Shown: positions 26,013-35,065, counted from the stretch's first letter. The stretch: DNA of 59,996 bases from a virus (IMGVR_UViG_3300042304_001206:1-59996), one strand, 5' to 3'. Notes: a model not told the origin generated them from the sequence alone. Program-made: numbers and translations.

Positions 26013-26034
26013 AAAGGGGGTTTTATCCCCCTTT
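26013..26034 (-). terminator. hairpin terminator after ClpP
   Basis: AAAGGGGG and CCCCCTTT form an 8-bp stem with a 6-nt loop, 4 nt after the ClpP stop. The T tract on the minus strand is short (CCCCCTTTCTTC), so termination may be partial. Confidence 0.6.
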
Positions 26035-26038
26035 GACT

Positions 26039-26716
26039 TTATTTCTTCTTTTTACCCACAATTTCATCGATGATACCGTAGGAAAGTGCTTGTTCCGCAT
26101 CTAACCATAGGTCACGACTTGCATCGTTTTTAACTTGTTCTGCTGATTTTCCACAGTACCCACCCAATAATTCAAATAGGATGTTGTTCACTTTTCTCCA
26201 CTCAATCATACTGATTTCAGCGTCTTGGATATTTCCAACCGCTCCACCTGAAGATTGGTGTAACATTGTTTGAGAGAACCTCAACGAACCTCTTTTACCT
26301 TTGGTACCTGCACCTAATAGGACTGAACCCATTGAAGCTGCCATACCTGTATTAATAGTTCTAATGTCTGATTTGATATAATCCATTACATCTACCATAG
26401 AAAGACCTGACTTAACAGATCCACCGGGACTGTCGATGTGCATTGTAATATCGTTACTGTCGATACTGTCTAAGAACATTAACTGAGCCTGAACAATGGT
26501 GGACATATGATCGTCCACACCACCTGCAACCCAAATGATACGTTCCATCATCAAACGTGAGAACACGTCCATAACGGTTACATTTAAGGTTCGTTCCTCT
26601 AAGATGTAAGGAGTTAAACTGTTTTCTACTTTTTGGTTATAATAGTCCAATTTCAACGAACTAATACCCTTGTCTTTTGCGTAAAGACCAAACTGTTGGT
26701 AATCTTTTGGTGTCAT
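26039..26716 (-). CDS. clpP: ClpP-family serine protease
   Basis: A 225-residue ClpP fold with a complete catalytic triad by motif: Ser128 in GMAASMGS, His153 in MLHQSSGG, Asp202 in RDLWLDAEQAL. MHIDSPGGSV at 92-101 is the oxyanion-strand motif. ClpP forms a tetradecameric peptidase partnered by AAA+ unfoldases. In phages, ClpP-like proteins also act as prohead proteases, but no capsid genes are adjacent here; it follows the gp46-like gene instead. The AAA+ protein at 12701-13783 could be a partner, which is speculative. It is preceded by a host-type TATATTTG box. Confidence 0.9.
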   Translation of the reverse strand: MTPKDYQQFGLYAKDKGISSLKLDYYNQKVENSLTPYILEERTLNVTVMDVFSRLMMERIIWVAGGVDDHMSTIVQAQLMFLDSIDSNDITMHIDSPGGSVKSGLSMVDVMDYIKSDIRTINTGMAASMGSVLLGAGTKGKRGSLRFSQTMLHQSSGGAVGNIQDAEISMIEWRKVNNILFELLGGYCGKSAEQVKNDASRDLWLDAEQALSYGIIDEIVGKKKK

Positions 26717-26733
26717 AAATTTAGTTTATAGGA

Positions 26734-26741
26734 CAAATATA
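26734..26741 (-). promoter_or_regulatory. host-type Bacteroidetes -7 box (TATATTTG)
   Basis: Exact TAnnTTTG match 17 nt upstream of the ClpP ATG, in the 41-nt gap after the gp46-like gene. The same box stands 15 nt upstream of the gene at 17673-18128. No clear -33 TTG. Confidence 0.5.
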
Positions 26742-26757
26742 ATTAAGATATTCGAAA

Positions 26758-29094
26758 CTAAGAAATTTTTGTTGTAATAAAATCCACGGAAGAGACATTC
26801 TCCTCTTTTTTAATCATAATGATATTATCCGACCAGTTACGTATTAAAGAATTATGTGATATAACAAGAATATGGTCAAAATAATTTTTAATCTTTTTAA
26901 AGAACTCACCCACCATTTCAAGGTTCTCATCTGCAATCTTACCGAATACTTCATCCATTACAACTATATTGGGCTTAGGTAATGATGATATCTTGGTCAA
27001 TACACTACGAAGTGCTAATGAGGATATGGTTCTTTCATAACCAGAACCCGCATTAAGGGGTTTAACGATTCGGGTCTCAGTATCTATCATAATAAATTCA
27101 ACCTCATTCTTATCGTTTATATTCATCTCTAAAATGAAATGACAACTATCAACTAACAAACGATATAACTCCTGATTAATTAATGGAATCATATTTTTAA
27201 GAATAATTTTGGATATACCGTTTTTACCATATACAGTTAAGTATATTTTAAACACAGCGGATAATTCTTCCTCAGCTGTAATCTTTTTAATTAACTCCTC
27301 ATTAATACCAATCTTCTCATTCATGTTTGTAATGTTGTTGGTATGTTTTTCTATATTCGTATTTGTTTGTCTAATGTCTCCGTTAGCGGTTTCTATTTTA
27401 GTTTTAAGTGCAATTACTTCCGCATCAATTTTTTGATTCTCCTCAAGTTTATTTTTATTACTTTCGTAATTGTCTAATCTTTTTTGTTTACTATCAATTT
27501 CCAATTGTTTTTGTTCAACCTCTAACTCATATCTTTCTTTACGAAGTTTATTTCTTTCGTAATTTTCAAATTCAGTTTTTAATTTATCAAACCCTTCAGA
27601 TTGTTCCTTTAATAAATCAAATTGATTTTGATTTAATTCCATCTCTTTAATGATGTCTTCAATTTCCTTTTTAATCTTTTCAATTTCATCAGTATGATCT
27701 ACTTCATCTAATGCTCTATTACAAGTAGGACAAACTGTTCCTTCTTCAAATTGTTTAATTAGTTTTTCTCTTTGAGTCTTTTCATGTTTGGATACAACAT
27801 CAATTCCTTGGAGATTTGCCATTTCACCTTTTAACTCTTTGTGTTGGTCTTCGTTATAAAATTGTGACGGTTCAACAACACTAACTCCGTCGGCGTTTAT
27901 TTGACTTACATTTTTTTGAGTTAATAAAAAAATAACTTCTCTTTGTAATAAAACTAGATTGGTATTAATAAGTTCCCTATCTACGTCGTTGTTTCTTTTT
28001 AAAAATACTTCGTCTCTTTTCTTTTCTAACTTTGTTAATTCTTTTTCAAACTTACCTAATTCTTTTGTCAATCTAACAATCTCACTTTCAGAATTAGTAA
28101 TACTTTCTTTGTGTGTTTCATTATCAGATTCTAAACTAACTTTGTTATATGTGTTAGATACTAATTTCTTAGACCAATCATTATACATCTCTTTAGCAAT
28201 TTCTTCTTTTGCTTTAAGACTTTCTAATCCCATGAACTTTGTTAATATCTGTCCACGAGCTGTGGGTTTAGATTCAATAAGTTCTTCTAAGTTATAACCT
28301 GTTGTTAATATAGTTGATAAGAAATCTTCTTGTGTTCCAATTGCAGACGATATAAATGCTTCCGTCTCTCTTCTTTGTTCACCGGATAAATTTACAATGG
28401 ATCCATCTTCAGCTTTCTTAAAAAATTCTAAGTCATTCTTAACCGTGTATTCACCTGACTTACTCATCTTACGAGATGTCTTTCTCTCAATTACATAATC
28501 ATCTCCATCAATTGTAATCTCACCACGAACACTCACATCATTCTTATCGGTAAATCTATTAAAGATTTCTCCGTTAGTTTTAGTTTTAGTTGTTGTGTTG
28601 AAGAATAAGAACATTAAAAGATCTACTGATGATGTAGACTTACCACCAAAGTTCTTTGGTGTGGATTCAATTACCGTAATACCGTCCAACCCAGTAAAAT
28701 CAATAACGTTATTATCTCCGAATGATAGAAAATTAGAAAACTCCACTTTCCTAATATACCATTTATTATATCTAACTTTGTTTTCATTTAATTTATCTAT
28801 TTGGGAATTTACTTTATTATCTAATCTTTCCATTAACTCCTCCTTAATGATTATTTCATTATCGGAAAGAAAATCTTTCATCAATTTCTTTTGATATTGA
28901 TGATCTAAAATATTGTCCGACGCTTCTAAAGACTCTAAACGTGTTTGATTAACATTAGTTAAAGTTTTTGTTATTACCTGAACGGTCTTTGCATTATACT
29001 TTTTCTCAAAATAAGATTTTACCCTTCTGATTTTCTCAGGGGTGAAATTCTCAGGTACATCTTCCCAAGTTACTTTTATAAAAGGATTACTCAT
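26758..29094 (-). CDS. gp46-like recombination endonuclease subunit (SbcC/Rad50-type ATPase)
   Basis: A 778-residue SMC-type ATPase with Walker A GGKSTS at 150-155 and a long coiled coil interrupted by the zinc-hook CPTC at 455-458. A second coiled coil follows, then the ABC signature region (NAGSGYERTISSLALRS, ~685-700) and Walker B IVVMDEVFGK (~715-724). With gp47 it processes DNA ends for recombination-dependent replication and host DNA degradation. It has an extra N-terminal segment of ~110 residues before the ATPase core (KWYIRKVEFSNFLSFG at 111-126), absent from T4 gp46 (about 560 residues). It overlaps the methylase gene upstream by 8 nt. Confidence 0.92.
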   Translation of the reverse strand: MSNPFIKVTWEDVPENFTPEKIRRVKSYFEKKYNAKTVQVITKTLTNVNQTRLESLEASDNILDHQYQKKLMKDFLSDNEIIIKEELMERLDNKVNSQIDKLNENKVRYNKWYIRKVEFSNFLSFGDNNVIDFTGLDGITVIESTPKNFGGKSTSSVDLLMFLFFNTTTKTKTNGEIFNRFTDKNDVSVRGEITIDGDDYVIERKTSRKMSKSGEYTVKNDLEFFKKAEDGSIVNLSGEQRRETEAFISSAIGTQEDFLSTILTTGYNLEELIESKPTARGQILTKFMGLESLKAKEEIAKEMYNDWSKKLVSNTYNKVSLESDNETHKESITNSESEIVRLTKELGKFEKELTKLEKKRDEVFLKRNNDVDRELINTNLVLLQREVIFLLTQKNVSQINADGVSVVEPSQFYNEDQHKELKGEMANLQGIDVVSKHEKTQREKLIKQFEEGTVCPTCNRALDEVDHTDEIEKIKKEIEDIIKEMELNQNQFDLLKEQSEGFDKLKTEFENYERNKLRKERYELEVEQKQLEIDSKQKRLDNYESNKNKLEENQKIDAEVIALKTKIETANGDIRQTNTNIEKHTNNITNMNEKIGINEELIKKITAEEELSAVFKIYLTVYGKNGISKIILKNMIPLINQELYRLLVDSCHFILEMNINDKNEVEFIMIDTETRIVKPLNAGSGYERTISSLALRSVLTKISSLPKPNIVVMDEVFGKIADENLEMVGEFFKKIKNYFDHILVISHNSLIRNWSDNIIMIKKEENVSSVDFITTKIS

Positions 29095-30199
29095 TAGTTT
29101 TTATTTCATCAATGAAACCATTATTAATTAATACACCTTGTATTAAATCTGATCTTAAATTAAACGCTCCGTTTGTTGATTTAAAAGATACTTTAGACCA
29201 ATCGGTATTAGTAAGTAAATTAAAAATATTTTCTTTATTTTTTAATATGACAATACCATATCCAGTTTTTTTAGGTAATGATAAAAAATTATCATGTATC
29301 CTCATATTATCCTGACCAAAACAAGTCAATGGAAGATATATATCACATTTATCTAACATATTTTTATTTCTGGTTGTTGCAATTGTTCCTCCATTAGACA
29401 ACGAATATAATTTTATATAATCATTACATGTTCTACTATCTTTTTCAATTTTAAAACTCTTAGACCATATTTGAAATATGACATTAACCTTAACTTCTTT
29501 TCCATCGGGAAAATAAAAATGAGGATTAATGTTTGAACTATATATTAAATTCAACCCTTCTACTCTTGATTTAGTTGATCCCTTACCGTCGCTATCAAAT
29601 AGTTGTGGCAATATAAAACCAACAAAATCTGCGTAATTTGAATGATTTAAAAATCTTAAAGCCAAATTTGATCTTAATCCGAATGGTGGGTTACCTAAAA
29701 CCAAATATTTCTTATCCGTATCGGGTGACCATTTCAAATAATCTTTAATAACAATATTTTCTAAATTACTTTCAATGTCAATACCAACTCTTCTATCTTC
29801 AGGAAATAAATTATAAAAACTACCGTCCCCAACGGATGGTTCTACATATGTGTATTCTAATTCATCTACATCATGTTCTTTTAAAACCGTTTGGAAAAGA
29901 TCAAAACATAATTTGGCAGTTTCTTTTGATGTAAAGAATTGATCTTTTTCTTTTGGAGTTAATGTTGATAGATCAACAGGTATACCCAACATTTCCGATA
30001 AATCAAATTTATAATAATTGGGTACATTATCAAGATCAATCCATCTTTTTATTGTACCGTTATTAACATTGATATATTTTGATATATGTTTTATACCCTC
30101 AATCCCTAAACTAATTTTTTCTTTTTTTGTTTGTTCTTTAGTAAAAGTAATGTTAGAGTATTTTTCAATACATTTAAATAAAATATCTAAATTATCCAT
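29087..30199 (-). CDS. adenine-specific DNA methyltransferase of a restriction-modification pair
   Basis: A 370-residue protein. The N-terminal ~80 residues include a DNA-binding-like helix segment (NNGTIKRWIDLDNVPNYYKF). The SAM motif EPSVGDGSF is at 120-128 with acidic GIDIE at 139-143, and catalytic NPPFG is at 170-174, in the motif order of gamma-type N6-adenine methylases. KDQFFTSKETAKLCF just before the SAM motif is typical of this family. It overlaps by 8 nt the PD-(D/E)XK protein gene upstream, the usual layout of a type II restriction-modification system. It could protect phage DNA while the nuclease attacks other DNA. Confidence 0.85.
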   Translation of the reverse strand: MDNLDILFKCIEKYSNITFTKEQTKKEKISLGIEGIKHISKYINVNNGTIKRWIDLDNVPNYYKFDLSEMLGIPVDLSTLTPKEKDQFFTSKETAKLCFDLFQTVLKEHDVDELEYTYVEPSVGDGSFYNLFPEDRRVGIDIESNLENIVIKDYLKWSPDTDKKYLVLGNPPFGLRSNLALRFLNHSNYADFVGFILPQLFDSDGKGSTKSRVEGLNLIYSSNINPHFYFPDGKEVKVNVIFQIWSKSFKIEKDSRTCNDYIKLYSLSNGGTIATTRNKNMLDKCDIYLPLTCFGQDNMRIHDNFLSLPKKTGYGIVILKNKENIFNLLTNTDWSKVSFKSTNGAFNLRSDLIQGVLINNGFIDEIKTNE

Positions 30200-30887
30200 T
30201 AATAATTAAATGTTTTTCTAAAAATCTTTTTATTTGTTCATCTGTAGAATTATATATTTCTATTGTGTTTCCAAATCGAACTCCTTTATATAATGAACTA
30301 AGACTTAATGTTAATTTACCAACATCAGTTCTTTTTCTTATACATAATTTAACATTAAAAACTTCGTGTGTTTCAATTGGATATAATTCTGAAGGATTAA
30401 TAGATGTCATAAATATTTCATTTGGGGTGATAGACATTAATATATACTTATCACATACGTTTTCTTTAAACGTCTCATATTGAAATGTATTATTGTTTGT
30501 TCCAACTGTTGCAGTTTTAATTTCAGTCCTAACCGTTGTATTAGATTGTAATGGGTATATTTTCATATCGTAAATACCATCACCTTTATTTGTGTTTCTA
30601 TCTCCATCGTATTCAACAGTAAACGTTTTGGGGTAATTTTTAACGATTGATTCAACCATTAATTCCCCTACTTTTCCTACTGCATCTGAATTACCTAAAC
30701 TTTTTATTTTTTCGTTTTTAGACCCTACCCATTTATTGCTGGTTTTAATTTTTTCAATTGATTCTAATAAAACATTACTACAACTATTATTTTTCGATGG
30801 TGTGTCTTGTTCAATTATTTTTATTTGTTTTTCAATTTTTTGATTGTAAATCATTATATCCTCATCAGTTATTGTAATATTTGCCAT
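30192..30887 (-). CDS. PD-(D/E)XK restriction endonuclease-like protein
   Basis: A 231-residue protein with a helical N-terminus (~1-60) and a nuclease core. The core shows GKVGELMVES with Glu75, KGDGIYDMK with Asp103/Asp107, then Glu122-Ile-Lys124 (RTEIKTATVG); the spacing and order fit the PD-(D/E)XK fold. The DNA target is unknown. Its ATG-to-stop packing against the methylase (8-nt overlap) makes a type II restriction-modification pair the most economical reading. The lineage of this endonuclease was not recognised, so the call rests on motif and neighbour. Confidence 0.7.
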   Translation of the reverse strand: MANITITDEDIMIYNQKIEKQIKIIEQDTPSKNNSCSNVLLESIEKIKTSNKWVGSKNEKIKSLGNSDAVGKVGELMVESIVKNYPKTFTVEYDGDRNTNKGDGIYDMKIYPLQSNTTVRTEIKTATVGTNNNTFQYETFKENVCDKYILMSITPNEIFMTSINPSELYPIETHEVFNVKLCIRKRTDVGKLTLSLSSLYKGVRFGNTIEIYNSTDEQIKRFLEKHLIING

Positions 30888-30894
30888 TTTATTT

Positions 30895-31209
30895 TTATTT
30901 TATTCTATTTTCTTCAAAAAACTCAATTATTGAATTTAGGCACCACACCGCTCCCGATGTAAAAACAGCATCAGCAAAAAGATTCCAAAATAAATTTGTT
31001 TGGAAATAGTGATTACATAAACCACCTAACGCAAGTGACATTACCCAACCTAAGTGAAAACCCAAACATAGGGGACATGTCATAAGTTTATAAAAGAAAG
31101 AAGATTTAGTTTTTACCCATTCTCTCAAGTCTTCAAAGATTGTCGACCAAGAAATTATACACATACATCCGTAAGCGGCAAGGACCCAAAATAACATTAT
31201 CATAATCAT
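30895..31209 (-). CDS. small membrane protein with CPLC motif (104 aa)
   Basis: Hydrophobic N-terminal helix (about 3-22, IMLFWVLAAYGCMCIISW), a cytoplasmic or periplasmic loop, then YKLMTCPLCLGFHLGWVMSLALG at ~41-63 and a third hydrophobic helix (FADAVFTSGAVWCLNSIIEF, ~79-98). The CPLCLGFHLGW motif is like those in small membrane proteins (DUF1360-like, from memory) of T4-like marine phages. The ATG is ambiguous (MIMIMLF). It lies 7 nt before the endonuclease gene. Function unknown. Confidence 0.6.
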   Translation of the reverse strand: MIMIMLFWVLAAYGCMCIISWSTIFEDLREWVKTKSSFFYKLMTCPLCLGFHLGWVMSLALGGLCNHYFQTNLFWNLFADAVFTSGAVWCLNSIIEFFEENRIK

Positions 31210-31234
31210 TAAATTTTTTATTATTATAAATTAA

Positions 31235-31270
31235 AATAACCCCCATATTAATTAAAATACAGGGGTTATT
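31235..31270 (-). terminator. hairpin after the 183-residue gene
   Basis: AATAACCCC and GGGGTTATT form a 9-bp stem with an 18-nt loop just downstream of the stop at 31276. The following T/A-rich tail is weak, so it may be partial. Confidence 0.5.
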
Positions 31271-31275
31271 CTATA

Positions 31276-31827
31276 TTAAAAGTTTGTATCTAAAATGTAC
31301 ACACCATCAATTAGGTTGTACACTTCAACATCTTCTCTTTTAAATGATCTCCATTCTTCAGGTTCACCTGTGGTAATCCATTTGGTTTGGAAATTTGCAA
31401 CATGACATTTAGCGGGATTTGCAAATGTTTCAGGTCTAATTAAAATAACCTGAGAAAAATCCACATTAGTTCTAATGTAAATATTTTTATCCCATCCTTG
31501 GTTTTTTTCGGGATTCCAATATTTGGATTTCCTCCACCAAGGGATGTTTACGGTTTTAAAACCTAAACCGCTTTTGTTATTGAGGCCCTTGTTTTCATCT
31601 GAGAAGAAATCACCAGTCCAATTTTTGGAATGTTCGATTTCTATTCCCCAAATAGGGTCTTCTTTGTACAATAAATCAATACCGTACTTATTTGGATTTG
31701 CAATCATTTCAAGTTCTAATGTTTCCATTGAGAATTTAATTATTGCATTTCTTGATGAGGAATCATCGAAACCTCCCGTGTTGTAGACTCTTGGTCTACC
31801 TGTAGCCATTGTTGACATAAGATTCAT
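31276..31827 (-). CDS. hypothetical protein (183 aa), possible nuclease fold
   Basis: Not recognised with confidence. It contains YGIDLLYKEDPIWGIEIEHS around residues 48-67, an acidic-strand arrangement that recalls PD-(D/E)XK cores but has Glu-x-Glu rather than Glu-x-Lys. Trp-rich middle (NIPWWRKSKYW) and a C-terminal segment with PEEWRSFKREDVEVYNLI. Three near-N-terminal Met (MNLMSTMATG) are possible starts. It sits in the recombination/replication cluster between the membrane protein and the repeat coiled-coil gene. Confidence 0.5.
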   Translation of the reverse strand: MNLMSTMATGRPRVYNTGGFDDSSSRNAIIKFSMETLELEMIANPNKYGIDLLYKEDPIWGIEIEHSKNWTGDFFSDENKGLNNKSGLGFKTVNIPWWRKSKYWNPEKNQGWDKNIYIRTNVDFSQVILIRPETFANPAKCHVANFQTKWITTGEPEEWRSFKREDVEVYNLIDGVYILDTNF

Positions 31828-31914
31828 TTTTTTATATCATTTATTTATCATTTCTGATTATAATAAAGTATAAAGAAATTATCTCGTAAAAAAAAGTAAG
31901 TTGCCGGAAATATT

Positions 31915-32448
31915 TTATTCATCATACAGTGATCCTAAGTCACTATTTTTAAGGTATCTACCTTTACCTAATCCACTTAAAGATTTAGTTATTTTTTCCA
32001 AATCAGATTTTAATTTATCGTTTTCTTTCATCAACTTTTCTATCTCTTCGTTGTTGGTTATCTCTTTAATAACTTCCACAATTTTTTCAACAGGAACCTC
32101 TTTAATAACTTCTTTAGTTACGGTCTTGGTCTTACCCTTCTTTTCGACTACAACCTCTCTAATGACCTCTATTGGTACTTCTATTCTTACTTCCTTGATT
32201 ACCTCTTTAATAACTTCAATAGGTACCTCTACAATTTTTTCAACTTCAACAATCACTTCCTTTATTACCTCTTTTGTGACTTCGACTATTTCTTTAGTTC
32301 TATTACCATTTGGTGTCTCACCATACTTTAACAAAGAAAACCCTCTATTGAAGGTTTCTTGTGCTAACTTATCTACATTATCTATTTTATTTAATTCACA
32401 ATATTGAATAAACTCATTATCCAAGATTAACGTGCTCTTCGGTTTCAT
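31915..32448 (-). CDS. charged repeat protein, EVPIEVIKEV-type (177 aa)
   Basis: An N-terminal ~55-residue domain (MKPKSTLILDNEFIQYCELN...) is followed by imperfect repeats of V-I-K-E-V and V-P-I-E-V (about residues 58-135), then a coiled coil (NEEIEKLMKENDKLKSDLEK) and a short C-terminus. The repeats may form an extended strand or stalk. It overlaps the gp47-like gene by 32 nt at its start. The -EVPIEV- style also appears in the membrane protein at 24648. Function unknown. Confidence 0.55.
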   Translation of the reverse strand: MKPKSTLILDNEFIQYCELNKIDNVDKLAQETFNRGFSLLKYGETPNGNRTKEIVEVTKEVIKEVIVEVEKIVEVPIEVIKEVIKEVRIEVPIEVIREVVVEKKGKTKTVTKEVIKEVPVEKIVEVIKEITNNEEIEKLMKENDKLKSDLEKITKSLSGLGKGRYLKNSDLGSLYDE

Positions 32449-33241
32449 TTTCTATGTCTTTGATATCGTTTATTCTAAAGTGTAGGAACGGTTGTGTATT
32501 TTCTAAATCGTGAAATTCATATTCATTAGATTCTACATCATATACTCCATACCCATGATGTTTAACTGTCTCTCCAAAATTTTGTTGTATAAGACTACCA
32601 ACCATTATTGCATGACCTCCATTTGGTAATGTGAACTGTTGTCTCTTGTGAATATCACCACATAACAATAAATCTAAATCAACAAAGTTTAATTGATCAT
32701 ACGCATCTTCAAACTCATAACCTAAGTCTGTCGATAACCCCATAATCGGTCCATGGAACAGTCCAACCGTTAATAAACCTTCTTGTTTTGTAAATTCAGG
32801 TCTTACGTTGTGTTGATATAATGAATAAACAACCCATTGAACGCTACCATCGGTATCAACATAATCACCACTATCTTTTAGGTATGTGATGTGTTGATTG
32901 TCTAATAATTGAACGACTGGTGTTATACTATCCATACGTTGTGTATTATTCTCCAAGAAGTCGTGATTACCTGGTATTATTACAACCTTACCAAAACGAG
33001 TTAACTCTTTTAAAAACCAACTCGTTAATAGTAATTGTTCATTTGAAATATTAATTTTTTGATGTGCGATATCACCCGCAACAACAATTCTAATTTCGTT
33101 ATGTGATATATTTTCATCTGCCCATTCTAAAAATTTTACACTTAATTCATTTAATAATATTTCGAATTGTTCTCTATACAAATCATGCATTTGAATTGTA
33201 CGAATATGTAAATCAGCAATATGAATTATCTTTTTGACCAT
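32417..33241 (-). CDS. gp47-like recombination endonuclease subunit (SbcD/Mre11-type)
   Basis: A 274-residue metallophosphoesterase with all the Mre11 motifs: IHIADLHIRT at 6-15 (D-x-H), VVAGDIAHQK (G-D-x-x-H), IPGNHDFLE (G-N-H-D), LFHGPIMG and LLCGDIHKRQ (G-D-x-H), then GHAIMVGSLIQQNFGE. It is the nuclease partner of the gp46-like ATPase. In T4 the genes are adjacent; here five genes lie between, including the restriction-modification pair. It overlaps the exonuclease gene upstream by 16 nt. Confidence 0.92.
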   Translation of the reverse strand: MVKKIIHIADLHIRTIQMHDLYREQFEILLNELSVKFLEWADENISHNEIRIVVAGDIAHQKINISNEQLLLTSWFLKELTRFGKVVIIPGNHDFLENNTQRMDSITPVVQLLDNQHITYLKDSGDYVDTDGSVQWVVYSLYQHNVRPEFTKQEGLLTVGLFHGPIMGLSTDLGYEFEDAYDQLNFVDLDLLLCGDIHKRQQFTLPNGGHAIMVGSLIQQNFGETVKHHGYGVYDVESNEYEFHDLENTQPFLHFRINDIKDIENETEEHVNLG

Positions 33242-34095
33242 CTTGAAATATATTTTGATAAATCCATTTGTAGGATTGCGTTGTTAATTTGATGTGGAAC
33301 TTTATATTCAACAAATGTTGCGTCGTCTTTTAATAATACAACTACATTACCTAATAATTTAGTATCGTTATATTTTGTTCCTTCCAACATCTTACGCAAC
33401 AATCGACCATATAATGGTAATTGTAAATAATAATGACCTAAAGCATTATCATGATAATTGTTAAATGGTGGATATAATCTACCCGTGTAATGATGAACTT
33501 CAAAGTTCTTTGGTTGGTTTGTTTTCCAATCTGTAATAACAAATCCAAATCCATCCTTCTCTTTGTTTTGCATTAACCATACTTTATCTGGTTGTCCTGT
33601 GTATTGTTCAATTGGGTCTCCTAATACAATTTCTGTATCCAACAAGACTCCACCACGTTCTAACATTAAATCAAGAAATTGTTTTCCTGCAATAATCATG
33701 TTATCACTCTTACGTTGTTGTTCTTCATTAATTTCAAATATTGGTTGTCTAACTTCTTTGTAGTTATCGAAACGACCAATTAATTCAGATTCTAATTCAA
33801 AGTGAACACGGCTACCCATATTAGTTGATAAATCACCAGCTTGTTTCCATTCGGCAAGTAATTGTGCTTGACCTTCAGGATCTCCTTTAGACATCTTAAG
33901 TGCCATACCGTCAGCATCAAATGGTTTATGAAATTTCTTTACAATTTTTGATACTGACGGGAAGTTCTTTTTAATTTCACCATCAACATCTTTCATATAG
34001 TAGATGTGTTCTTCTTCTATAAATGTTAATTCTAATTCTTGTCTTCTTTTTTCTAATAAGTCATTTATCTCTAATGAGATGTCTTTTAAATTCAT
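33226..34095 (-). CDS. RecB/Cas4-type PD-(D/E)XK exonuclease
   Basis: A 289-residue nuclease: GSRVHFELE with His98, Glu155 in LLDTEIVLG, GQPDKVW with Asp170, ITDWKTNQ with Asp189 and Lys191, and a C-terminal YYLQLPLYGRLL-like helix. This H-D-D-K order marks the RecB/AddB/Cas4 nuclease family. The N-terminal part (FPSVSKIVKKFHKPFD) is a family feature. It probably degrades or processes DNA ends together with the gp46/47-like complex. Packed against primase (1-nt gap) and gp47 (overlap). Confidence 0.8.
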   Translation of the reverse strand: MNLKDISLEINDLLEKRRQELELTFIEEEHIYYMKDVDGEIKKNFPSVSKIVKKFHKPFDADGMALKMSKGDPEGQAQLLAEWKQAGDLSTNMGSRVHFELESELIGRFDNYKEVRQPIFEINEEQQRKSDNMIIAGKQFLDLMLERGGVLLDTEIVLGDPIEQYTGQPDKVWLMQNKEKDGFGFVITDWKTNQPKNFEVHHYTGRLYPPFNNYHDNALGHYYLQLPLYGRLLRKMLEGTKYNDTKLLGNVVVLLKDDATFVEYKVPHQINNAILQMDLSKYISRWSKR

Positions 34096-34096
34096 T

Positions 34097-35038
34097 CTAA
34101 TCTATTTGTTTCATTTTATATTCACTTAAGTTTCCCTGTAAATCGGCAATATCTTTATCCCCTTCTAATCTTATACTCCACACTTTCCCCATTAGTTTTC
34201 CACAATTCAATCTATGGTATAATCTTTCTTGATCATTCCACGCATCAGGATCTAGTACTATAACTATTTTTTTTGCATTATTGTAGAGTTTCATAAATAA
34301 ATGTTCACTCATAAACTTTCCCAACATTGGAATTGCATTGGGAATAAAGATGCTATCAAACGCACCTTCCACAATGTATATTGGTTCATCCCAATTAATT
34401 AAATGCTCATTGAAAATAATAATCTCCTTTTGTGCTTCGGGGTTCATGTATTTTCTCTTTGTCTTTTGTAAATAAGAACGAGCAATGAAATACGTTAATC
34501 TTTTATTCTCATCATAGGATGGAATTATAATTCTACTCTCATATGGTCCACTATAACAAAATCCAATATTATAAATTTGTAACATCAAATCAGTGATGTT
34601 TCTTTTTTTAATGTAATTGTATGCCTGCTTGTATTGTGGGGTCATCTTTAAACCCATACTAGCATCTTTAAATGGAATAAACTCTTTAGGTAATTTTACA
34701 GGTTTGTATGTTCTTGCAGCAATCTCCTCATCATCTTCAGGTTTTAATAAAAGATATTTCTTTAATTGTTTTGGATTACCAAACTTCTTAATTAACTTAT
34801 AGATTGATCCGTGGGTATTATGTGTCTCAGCACATACCCAACATTTATAAACACCATATTTGTAATTGATTTCAAGGTTTCCCTTACCGTCTCCTTTATC
34901 TAATCCTTTAATTTCATGTGAACACACAGGACAATCAAAGGACACTTGGTACCTATAATCATTATGATTTTTATAGTCACCAAATATATCTTCTAAAATA
35001 TCAAATACGGCAGAATAGTCTACTTCTTGGGTGTTCAT
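34097..35038 (-). CDS. DNA primase, gp61/DnaG-type
   Basis: A 313-residue primase. Its zinc ribbon has CPVC at 36-39 and CWVC at 66-69 with a following His. The TOPRIM region has YIVEGAFDSIF (~219-229) and IVIVLDPDAWN (~260-270). It synthesises RNA primers for lagging-strand replication with the phage helicase (not in this window). I chose ATG 35038 (MNTQEVDYSA) over an upstream in-frame start at 35110, because the extra 24 residues are hydrophobic, unlike any primase N-terminus, and coincide with a structured terminator element. That element is a possible regulator of this gene. Confidence 0.9.
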   Translation of the reverse strand: MNTQEVDYSAVFDILEDIFGDYKNHNDYRYQVSFDCPVCSHEIKGLDKGDGKGNLEINYKYGVYKCWVCAETHNTHGSIYKLIKKFGNPKQLKKYLLLKPEDDEEIAARTYKPVKLPKEFIPFKDASMGLKMTPQYKQAYNYIKKRNITDLMLQIYNIGFCYSGPYESRIIIPSYDENKRLTYFIARSYLQKTKRKYMNPEAQKEIIIFNEHLINWDEPIYIVEGAFDSIFIPNAIPMLGKFMSEHLFMKLYNNAKKIVIVLDPDAWNDQERLYHRLNCGKLMGKVWSIRLEGDKDIADLQGNLSEYKMKQID

Positions 35039-35065
35039 GATTATAATATAATAAAAAAGTATGAT

